DNA of 6,595 nucleotides from Eubacterium sp. (GTDB lineage: Bacteria > Bacillota > Clostridia > Lachnospirales > Lachnospiraceae): assembly GCA_024697885.1 (NCBI GenBank), contig JAILSA010000110.1, positions 1 to 6,595 on the forward strand. The letters run 5' to 3'. The notes beneath the pieces were generated by a model that worked only from the letters and a program-made list of their open reading frames with translations, did no database searches and had not been told where the DNA came from. Each line of letters begins with the position of its first letter. The first letter of the stretch is position 1. Shown one piece after another: positions 1 through 5,302 of the stretch. The translations under genes and the position numbers were made by a program.

Positions 1-1203
1 CTTGTGATTGATCTGGGGCTTTTGGGCTACTTTAAGTACGCGGACCTGATCATTCGCAGTGTGAATCAGGTGGCGGGCACAGACCTTGGCCTTCTGAATC
101 TGGCCCTGCCTATCGGCATTTCTTTTTACACCTTCCAGACCCTGTCCTATACCATTGATGTCTATCGGGGCAGGACTAGGGCCCAGCACTCTTTAGTGGA
201 TTTTAGCATGTATGTCTGCTTCTTCCCCCAGCTCATTGCCGGACCTATTGTCCGCTATGTGGATATTGAAAATCAGCTGCGGACCAGAAAAGAGACCTGG
301 CAGCAGGTGGAGGAGGGTGTCCTTCGCTTCTCCATGGGCCTTGGCAAAAAGGTGCTTTTGGCCAACCAGATCGGAGCCCTGTGGACGGAGATTTCCTCCC
401 AGATGCAGGGGGCCTTGGAGGGAGGAAGTTTGGCCAGCCCCAATCAGCCGGCCCTGACGGCCTGGCTGGGAGTCTTGGCCTTTAGCTTCCAGATTTACTT
501 TGACTTTTCCGGTTATTCGGATATGGCCATAGGCCTGGGCAAAATCTTCGGCTTCACCTTTCCGGAAAACTTTAATGAGCCCTACCTGGCGGACTCCATT
601 ACCGACTTTTGGCGCCGCTGGCACATGAGCCTTAGTTCCTGGTTTAGGGACTATGTTTACATCCCTCTTGGGGGCAACAAAAAGGGCATGAAAAGGCAGA
701 TTTTTAACCTCCTAATCGTCTGGGGACTGACGGGCCTCTGGCACGGGGCAGATTGGAATTTCCTCCTCTGGGGACTCTACTATTTTGTCCTTTTGGTGGT
801 GGAAAAAGTCCTTCTCCTGCCCTGGCTGGAAAAGGCTCCAAGGGCCCTGCGCCACCTCTACACCATGTTTTTGGTGGTCCTTGGCTGGATGATTTTTGCC
901 CTGACGGATTTGGGACAAATCGCCACCTATACCGGCAATCTCTTTGGGGCGGGAGGCCTGGCTGATGCCATGTCTCTCTACTATTTGAAAACCAACCTAA
1001 TCCTCCTTGTGGCCCTTTGTTTCGTGGCCTTTGGCGGGGGAAAAAGGCTCTTGGCAGGGATTAGCACCTGGGGAACCAGGGGAAAGGGACCAGAGAAAAT
1101 CTGCAATGTTTTAAAGGTCCTTGCCACTCTTGCCATCCTTGTTAGCAGCATAAGCCTTTTGGTTGGGGACAGCTACAATCCCTTCTTGTATTTCCGATTT
1201 TAG
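1..1203 (+). CDS. MBOAT family membrane O-acyltransferase (AlgI/DltB/WssH-like), 5'-truncated by window edge
   Basis: Multi-pass membrane acyltransferase that, in this family, moves an acyl (usually acetyl) group across the membrane onto an exported polysaccharide. The frame is open from base 1. The GTG at 4 is internal, because the protein already starts inside the conserved 'LGLLGYFKY' segment, which normally lies some 70-80 residues into these ~470-residue proteins. Counting from that GTG, the hallmarks are YFDFSGYSDMAIGLGKIFGF (165-184), DFWRRWHMSLSSWFRDYVYI (201-220) followed by PLGG, and GLWHGADWNFLLWG (244-257) with the invariant MBOAT histidine at 247. The family-typical ending YNPFLYFRF is also present. 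Hydrophobic helices run throughout. The stop lies 11 bp before the DHHW gene, so the two are almost certainly co-transcribed. This pairing matches AlgI-AlgJ and WssH-WssI and argues for polysaccharide O-acetylation rather than D-alanylation, although the acceptor cannot be read from the sequence. Confidence 0.93.
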   Translation, partial: LVIDLGLLGYFKYADLIIRSVNQVAGTDLGLLNLALPIGISFYTFQTLSYTIDVYRGRTRAQHSLVDFSMYVCFFPQLIAGPIVRYVDIENQLRTRKETWQQVEEGVLRFSMGLGKKVLLANQIGALWTEISSQMQGALEGGSLASPNQPALTAWLGVLAFSFQIYFDFSGYSDMAIGLGKIFGFTFPENFNEPYLADSITDFWRRWHMSLSSWFRDYVYIPLGGNKKGMKRQIFNLLIVWGLTGLWHGADWNFLLWGLYYFVLLVVEKVLLLPWLEKAPRALRHLYTMFLVVLGWMIFALTDLGQIATYTGNLFGAGGLADAMSLYYLKTNLILLVALCFVAFGGGKRLLAGISTWGTRGKGPEKICNVLKVLATLAILVSSISLLVGDSYNPFLYFRF

Positions 1204-1212
1204 GGGGTGAAA
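1204..1212 (+). promoter_or_regulatory. Ribosome binding site of the DHHW gene
   Basis: A GGGGTGAAA run follows the MBOAT stop codon directly and ends two bases before the ATG at 1215. The core GGTGA gives normal Shine-Dalgarno spacing. It supports this start and tight translation within one operon. Confidence 0.6.
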
Positions 1213-1214
1213 GA

Positions 1215-2306
1215 ATGATAAGAAAAATATGTTTAAGCCTGTTTTTTGTGGGATTTTTTGCCCTGGGCCTCTGTATTTTTCTCCATCCTGTGAGGGAAAA
1301 ATCCATGGAGGAAAACAGGCAGTTACAGACCTTTCCAGAGACCTCGACTGCCAGGGTTTTTAGCGGGGAGTTTGAGTCGGACTTTGAGAACTTTTTGAGC
1401 GACCAGTTCCCGGAGAGAAACCTCTTTATGGGCCTGGCCACAGGCCTGAAAAAGGCAGAGGGAAAAAGAGACCTACAGGACACCTATCTGGGCAGGGACC
1501 ACTACTTTTTTGAGAAGGTTTTGGACTCTGACTTAAGTGGAAAACAGATGGAATCCAATCTGGGAGTTTTGAGTCAGCTGGCGGACCGCCACCAGGAGGT
1601 GGAATTTTCGGCCATGCTGGTGCCGTCCTCTGGTGTATCCCTGCCGGACTACCTGCCCTGTGGGGCAAAGGTCTATGACGCCGGGAAACTCTATGAAATG
1701 GCACAAGAAAATCTGGGCAGGGTAAAGCTGGTCAATCCAAGCCAGGCCCTCTACGGGGACCCGGCTAACTACTACCGGACAGACCACCACTGGACGGCCC
1801 TGGGGGCCTACCGGGCCTATGAGGTTCTTATGGAGGGCCAGGGGGCCTATGACAGGGACCTGCCAGAGCCTGTGAGTCAGGACTTTTTGGGAACTCTCTA
1901 CTCCAAGACCCAGGACGCCTCGGCTGTGGCGGACTCCATAGTCCTGCCCCAGGTGGATGAGGGCATACAGGTTAAGGTGGACGGGGAGGAACAAAGCCTC
2001 TATGACATGGCTGCCCTGGACCGCAAGGACCAGTACGAGGTCTATCTGGGAGGAAATTTTGGCCTGGTGGAAATCCAAAATCCAGGGGCCAAGGGGGGCT
2101 GCCTCTTGGTGATTAAGGACTCATTTTTTAACAGTATGGCTCCCTACCTGACGGCGGATTATGAAAAAATCGTCCTGGTGGACCCAAGATTTTTCCCGGG
2201 TATGTGGGAGGGTCTTTTTGAGACCTACAAGCCAGACATGGTCTTAGCCCTATACGAATTAAATAATTTTGCAATAGACCAAAATCTGGTCAAACTCTTG
2301 ATGTAG
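1215..2306 (+). CDS. DHHW family protein, AlgJ/AlgX-like SGNH acetyltransferase partner of the MBOAT protein
   Basis: Predicted membrane-anchored extracytoplasmic protein of 363 residues that should complete acetyl transfer to the polysaccharide after the MBOAT protein delivers the acetyl group. Residues 5-23 form one hydrophobic helix after a basic start. The family-typical 'ENRQLQTFPE' (33-42) and 'YLGRDHYFFEK' (91-101) follow. The signature TDHHW lies at 189-193, and a KDSF segment at 301-304 provides a serine. By analogy with the AlgX/AlgJ D-x-H plus Ser arrangement, D190, H192 and S303 are the predicted triad. Length fits the family. It sits 11 bp behind the MBOAT gene. GC and GCC/GAC/TAC codon use are high in its middle (41 of 60 bases G or C at 1741-1800). 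There is no frameshift or missing motif. The family assignment is firm; acetylation as the reaction is inferred from relatives. Confidence 0.9.
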   Translation: MIRKICLSLFFVGFFALGLCIFLHPVREKSMEENRQLQTFPETSTARVFSGEFESDFENFLSDQFPERNLFMGLATGLKKAEGKRDLQDTYLGRDHYFFEKVLDSDLSGKQMESNLGVLSQLADRHQEVEFSAMLVPSSGVSLPDYLPCGAKVYDAGKLYEMAQENLGRVKLVNPSQALYGDPANYYRTDHHWTALGAYRAYEVLMEGQGAYDRDLPEPVSQDFLGTLYSKTQDASAVADSIVLPQVDEGIQVKVDGEEQSLYDMAALDRKDQYEVYLGGNFGLVEIQNPGAKGGCLLVIKDSFFNSMAPYLTADYEKIVLVDPRFFPGMWEGLFETYKPDMVLALYELNNFAIDQNLVKLLM

Positions 2307-2392
2307 GTAAAAGCTCGAATCTTTAGAAAATTAAAAATAACATTTGCTATTGTGTCAAAAGTGTGTTATCGTGGTTGACGGAGGTGAATGTT
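2307..2392 (+). other. Short intergenic spacer between the DHHW and transglutaminase-like genes
   Basis: AT-rich 86-bp gap. I see no hairpin followed by a T run, so no intrinsic terminator after the DHHW gene. No well-spaced -35/-10 pair stands out either: TTGCTA (2344-2349) and TGTTAT (2364-2369) are only 14 bp apart. Read-through from the acyltransferase genes is therefore plausible, with a weak internal promoter not excluded. Confidence 0.4.
2380..2387 (+). promoter_or_regulatory. Strong Shine-Dalgarno that sets the start of the transglutaminase-like gene
   Basis: GGAGGTGA, near-perfect complement to the 16S 3' end, lies 5 bp before the ATG at 2393. It falls inside the longer open frame that begins with GTG at 2363. 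This shows that 2393 is the true start and that the first ten codons of the longer frame are not translated. Confidence 0.85.
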
Positions 2393-3493
2393 ATGAAAAT
2401 ATGGAACATTATATTATCTGCCCTTGTGGTTTTGAGTGCCGCGGCGGCAGCAGTGGGAATTTGCTACGGCCTAAGGGCAAATCAGGAGATCAACAGTCTC
2501 CGCTACGAGTTTGAGCACATGGATGACACGAAGGAAAATGATGTAGTCATTGGAGATTTTTATACAATTAAGGCCACTACAGCCATATCCGACGCCTACA
2601 AGGCTGGGAAGACAGACCAGTTAGATGCCAACCAGAAGAAAACTTTAGAGGAAGCCAAGGAAGTTTTGGATGAAATCATCAAGGACGGCATGACTCCTTT
2701 TGAGCAGGAAAAGGCTGTTTATGAGTGGATGACCAAAAATATTAAGGCGGACAGCGAGGTCACTACCCTGATTCAGGAGAGTCCTCAGGACAGGGCAGAG
2801 CCGGGCAAGGTTTTGGAGTCCAAGAAGGCTGTTTGTGTAGGTTTTGCCACAACCTTCCGTCTCTTTATGGAGATGTTGGATATCCCTTGTAAGGTAGTTC
2901 ACGACACGGGTCGGTCCCACTCCTGGGATTTGGTTCAGTTGGATGGAAACTGGTATCACACAGATATTTACTCTGATTCCGGAACTCCTTCTTACAGCTA
3001 CTTTAACCGCAACGATGCTATGATGTCAGACAACAGCTGGGACACAAGCTTTTACCCAGCAGCAACTAGCCTAGATTACAATGTTGCCTACATGGAGAGA
3101 CAGAAGCTAGATGACATTTACGAGATACCAGTTAAGGTTTACAAGGCCCTGAAGAACAAGAAGTCTTTGGTATCCTTTGAGTTCAAAAAGCTCAACAAGA
3201 GAGAAAAAGCAGTTGTAGATGAGCTTGGTTCTCAGATTCAGTATGTTCTCAATGCCAAGAAGAAATATGAGAATTATACTGTATCTACAACCCAGCACGA
3301 GACAGAGTCTGGAGTTCTTGTTTGGTGTTCTATGTACGAGATTGAGCCAGAAGAGGAGGAGTATCCATCCATCAACAAGAAAGAGGCCAAGGCTATTGAG
3401 AAAGCTATTAAGAAAGCCTTTGGAAAAGATACGGTAGTAGATGTTTACTTCGAGGGAGAAGATGAAAGTGGAAACACAGAAACTGAAGGCTAA
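2393..3493 (+). CDS. Membrane-anchored transglutaminase-like (papain-fold) protein with intact Cys-His-Asp triad
   Basis: 366-residue protein. Residues 4-26 form an uncleaved-looking signal-anchor helix rich in Ala, with no lipobox, so the body should lie outside the membrane. A charged helical linker (40-105) leads to a transglutaminase-core domain (about 105-200): C148 in KKAVCVGFA, H176 in RSHSWD and D191 in WYHTDIYSD match the catalytic triad spacing of the family. The C-terminal part (about 245-366) is Lys/Glu-rich with an acidic tail and I do not recognise it. Bacterial members act as cysteine proteases, peptide crosslinkers or cell-wall amidases, and the sequence does not tell which. 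It follows the acylation pair by 86 bp and is closed by a strong terminator, so it may be the last gene of that operon. Its 3' part is AT-richer than the genes before it (44 of 120 bases G or C at 3181-3300). Confidence 0.87.
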   Translation: MKIWNIILSALVVLSAAAAAVGICYGLRANQEINSLRYEFEHMDDTKENDVVIGDFYTIKATTAISDAYKAGKTDQLDANQKKTLEEAKEVLDEIIKDGMTPFEQEKAVYEWMTKNIKADSEVTTLIQESPQDRAEPGKVLESKKAVCVGFATTFRLFMEMLDIPCKVVHDTGRSHSWDLVQLDGNWYHTDIYSDSGTPSYSYFNRNDAMMSDNSWDTSFYPAATSLDYNVAYMERQKLDDIYEIPVKVYKALKNKKSLVSFEFKKLNKREKAVVDELGSQIQYVLNAKKKYENYTVSTTQHETESGVLVWCSMYEIEPEEEEYPSINKKEAKAIEKAIKKAFGKDTVVDVYFEGEDESGNTETEG

Positions 3494-3514
3494 AAAAAAT
3501 ATCTAAAAAAAACA

Positions 3515-3558
3515 TCCTTTCTTTACTCTTTTTAAAGGGTAAGGAAAGGAATTTTTTT
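3515..3558. terminator. Intrinsic, probably bidirectional terminator
   Basis: A long inverted repeat pairs 3515-3529 with 3536-3550 around a short loop (3530-3535). It contains only two G-T wobbles, at 3522/3543 and 3527/3538. Seven T (3552-3558) follow on the plus strand, and eight A (3505-3512) precede the stem, giving a T run for the opposite strand too. It begins 22 bp after the transglutaminase-like stop codon and separates that gene from the c-di-GMP gene. Confidence 0.85.
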
Positions 3559-3570
3559 GACACAAATAAG

Positions 3571-3600
3571 TTGTGAGGGCCTCCTTTTCTATGCTATAAT
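3571..3600 (+). promoter_or_regulatory. Sigma-A-type promoter for the GGDEF-EAL gene
   Basis: A perfect TATAAT (3595-3600) carries the extended -10 TG at 3592-3593. It lies 18 bp after TTGTGA (3571-3576), a 4/6 match to TTGACA. Transcription would begin near 3607, leaving a leader of only ~18 bases, too short for a riboswitch. The perfect TTGACA at 3557-3562 is 32 bp from the -10 and cannot serve it. Confidence 0.75.
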
Positions 3601-3610
3601 ATAATATAGC

Positions 3611-3620
3611 GAAGGAAAGG
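3611..3620 (+). promoter_or_regulatory. Ribosome binding site of the GGDEF-EAL gene
   Basis: Purine-rich GAAGGAAAGG ends 4 bp before the ATG at 3625. A second in-frame ATG at 3631 could also be served by the AAAGG half, so the N-terminus is uncertain by two residues. Confidence 0.6.
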
Positions 3621-3624
3621 TTGT

Positions 3625-5166
3625 ATGCGAATGAGACGATTATTTTCTAAGATCAGACCCACGCTGACCGTTTTAGTGGGAGACATATGTCTGGTCATAA
3701 TGATAAGTCTTCTTCTTTTCACAGCTTTGGAAAATTATGAGAGTATTATTGTTAAAATTGCAATCTCACTTATAGTGGTAGGCTTTTGCGCAATCGTGAT
3801 TATTTTGAAGTATAGACTTCTGCACAGGGCTTTCAAACTAGATGAGGTTTCAGGTGGTAACAATAAGCGAGAATTTGAGAGAGTTGCATCCGAACTGCTT
3901 GCTGAGGGCGGAGCTCACGCTGCAGTTTGCGCTAATATAGACCGGTTCAAGATCATCAATGATGTATATGGGGAAGATGAGGGTAACCGGATTTTGCGGA
4001 CGGTGCAATCCATCATTAATGATGAACTCAGTAAGGACGAGGTATCGGGAAGAATTATGGCAGACAATTTTGGTATGGTTGTCCGCTACATCAGTATTCC
4101 TATGCTGGATTTTCGACTGAAGAAAATCAATGATGAGTTGGCTAAGCTGACAAATGAGAAGGGTGAATCATATGGTCTGACTATGTATTACGGTGTTTAC
4201 ATTTTTGGTCAGGAAGATGATAATATTAATATAGCAATGGAGAGGGCGCATTTTGCCCTGGCTAGTCCGTTGCCTTCTTTTATGGTGCCTATGGGTATCT
4301 ACAATAAAGAAGAGAGCCAGATGTTTAACCGGGAAAAGGAACTGGAGATGAAGATGCGCGACGCCCTTCAACGAGGGGAGTTTGTCCCATACCTCCAGCC
4401 AAAATACGAGCTCCAGGGAGAGACTGTGGAGGGGGCTGAGGCCCTGGTCCGCTGGATTAGTCCCGAGGGCATGATCTACCCGGGAGAGTTTATTCCTCTC
4501 TTCGAAAAGAACGGTTTTGTGGTGCAATTAGACCACTACATGTTTGAAGAGGTATGTAAAATGCAGGAAAAATGGTTTAAGGAAGGATACGACCTGGTGC
4601 CTGTTTCTGTCAACCTCTCCAGATGCCATTTGGAAATTAATGACTTTTTCAGTGAGTATAGGAGTATCCTGTCCCGCTATGAGCTTCCGCCACGCTGTAT
4701 TGAAATCGAATTGACGGAGTCGCTCTTTTTTGATAACATGGAGGCACTTAATGACCTGGTCAGCGAGATTCATGAAGCGGGAATGACTTGTTCCATTGAT
4801 GACTTCGGCAGCGGCTATTCTTCCCTGAACATGCTCAAGGATGTGAAGGTAGATGCCCTGAAATTGGATCGGGTATTTTTCCAGGGAGAAAATAACGAGC
4901 GTGGTCGTCATATTGTGCGAAGTGTACTTCACCTTGCCCAGGATTTGGACCTTCGGACTATCTCCGAGGGAGTAGAGGAGAGAGAGCAAGTTTCCTATCT
5001 CAAGGAAATGAATTGCGATCTCATCCAGGGATATGTGTTTGCCAAACCGATGCCGGTGGATGAATTTGAAAAATGTGCTTATAAAAATAGGGCCAAAAAA
5101 TCTGCCAAGATTGAGCACCTGGTTCCTATTGATGAGTACGATGCCCCAATTGCGGGTCAAGGCTAA
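3625..5166 (+). CDS. Membrane GGDEF-EAL protein: degenerate GGDEF, intact EAL; predicted c-di-GMP phosphodiesterase
   Basis: 513-residue inner-membrane protein. A basic N-terminus precedes two helices (about 15-35 and 41-62) joined by a very short outside loop, so there is no extracellular sensor domain. The GGDEF-like domain (about 70-225) keeps the metal-site region NIDRFKIINDVYG (D106), but its signature is MADNF (145-149), and the product-inhibition RxxD site is absent (S136, E139). Cyclase activity is unlikely; GTP sensing is possible. The EAL domain (about 240-485) keeps all expected catalytic and metal positions: E272 of EAL, N330, E362, D392-D393, K413, E448 and Q468, plus DDFGSGYSSL. 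It should therefore hydrolyse c-di-GMP to pGpG. The Lys/Glu-rich tail after 485 is unassigned. It has its own promoter and follows a terminator, so it is a separate unit. The segment around the EAL motif is unusually GC-rich. Confidence 0.92.
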   Translation: MRMRRLFSKIRPTLTVLVGDICLVIMISLLLFTALENYESIIVKIAISLIVVGFCAIVIILKYRLLHRAFKLDEVSGGNNKREFERVASELLAEGGAHAAVCANIDRFKIINDVYGEDEGNRILRTVQSIINDELSKDEVSGRIMADNFGMVVRYISIPMLDFRLKKINDELAKLTNEKGESYGLTMYYGVYIFGQEDDNINIAMERAHFALASPLPSFMVPMGIYNKEESQMFNREKELEMKMRDALQRGEFVPYLQPKYELQGETVEGAEALVRWISPEGMIYPGEFIPLFEKNGFVVQLDHYMFEEVCKMQEKWFKEGYDLVPVSVNLSRCHLEINDFFSEYRSILSRYELPPRCIEIELTESLFFDNMEALNDLVSEIHEAGMTCSIDDFGSGYSSLNMLKDVKVDALKLDRVFFQGENNERGRHIVRSVLHLAQDLDLRTISEGVEEREQVSYLKEMNCDLIQGYVFAKPMPVDEFEKCAYKNRAKKSAKIEHLVPIDEYDAPIAGQG

Positions 5167-5209
5167 GTCAGGCGGGATTTTTTCCCCTTGCATAAATATT
5201 GTTTACGTC

Positions 5210-5259
5210 ACCTCGATCATATCTGTTTATGGTTTCCTCCTTTAGATATAGATCGAGGT
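5210..5259. repeat. Imperfect 15-bp inverted repeat in the leader (hairpin or operator)
   Basis: ACCTCGATC (5210-5218) pairs perfectly with GATCGAGGT (5251-5259), and ATATCT (5219-5224) pairs with AGATAT (5244-5249). A5250 is the only bulge, and the 19-base loop is 5225-5243. No T run follows on either strand, so it is not an intrinsic terminator. The loop carries TTTCCTCCTTT, like the 3' end of 16S rRNA. It could be an RNA control element or a DNA operator. Without a located promoter this cannot be decided. Confidence 0.7.
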
Positions 5260-5294
5260 AAATTTACGCTTAGAATCGAGAAAAAGGAATCGAG
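5252..5294 (+). repeat. Three direct ATCGAG copies upstream of the start codon
   Basis: ATCGAG occurs at 5252-5257, 5275-5280 and 5289-5294. The inverse CTCGAT lies at 5212-5217. The first copy is part of the hairpin stem and the last overlaps the ribosome binding site. Spacings of 23 and 14 bases are not helical multiples. This may be a binding-site cluster or coincidence. Confidence 0.4.
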
Positions 5295-5298
5295 GAAG
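5292..5298 (+). promoter_or_regulatory. Ribosome binding site for the gene starting at 5303
   Basis: GAGGAAG ends 4 bp before the ATG at 5303 and fixes this start. GAGGAA (5292-5297) is exactly complementary to TTCCTC (5234-5239) in the loop of the upstream inverted repeat. Confidence 0.6.
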
Positions 5299-5302
5299 TA
5301 AG

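Larger units (their letters stand above)
5167..5302 (+). other. Intergenic leader before the unrecognised surface-protein gene
   Basis: A 136-bp gap. No convincing terminator follows the GGDEF-EAL stop: GGGA-TTTTTT-TCCC-like bases at 5174-5187 place the T run in the loop, not after a stem. No clear promoter was found, though TTTACG (5202-5207) is a 4/6 -35 match without a good partner. The region holds an inverted repeat, repeated ATCGAG and TTTACG hexamers, and the ribosome binding site of the next gene. No c-di-GMP riboswitch consensus is visible. Confidence 0.5.

Noticed and set aside
4..6. GTG as the true start of the MBOAT protein
   Set aside because: The frame is open further upstream and the family's N-terminal ~70-80 residues would be missing. 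The gene is cut by the window edge.
193..624. 143-codon open frame on the minus strand
   Set aside because: Antisense to the MBOAT core motifs. No family resemblance and no ribosome site.
1533..2078. 181-codon open frame on the minus strand
   Set aside because: Antisense to the DHHW gene, in a GC-rich stretch where stop codons are rare on the opposite strand. No motif supports it.
2363..2392. Upstream GTG start that would add ten residues to the transglutaminase-like protein
   Set aside because: The GGAGGTGA site at 2380-2387 lies inside this extension and points to ATG 2393, which is followed directly by a normal signal-anchor.
5171..5190. Terminator after the GGDEF-EAL gene
   Set aside because: GGGA and TCCC arms are only about 4 bp and the T run forms the loop rather than following the stem.
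4528..5193. 221-codon open frame on the minus strand
   Set aside because: It lies antisense to the EAL domain, has no credible ribosome site or recognisable motif, and mirrors a gene whose protein motifs are all conserved. It is a shadow frame.
5167..5302. c-di-GMP riboswitch in the leader before 5303
   Set aside because: None of the conserved GEMM-I or GEMM-II core segments that I know are visible. Only a simple hairpin is present.
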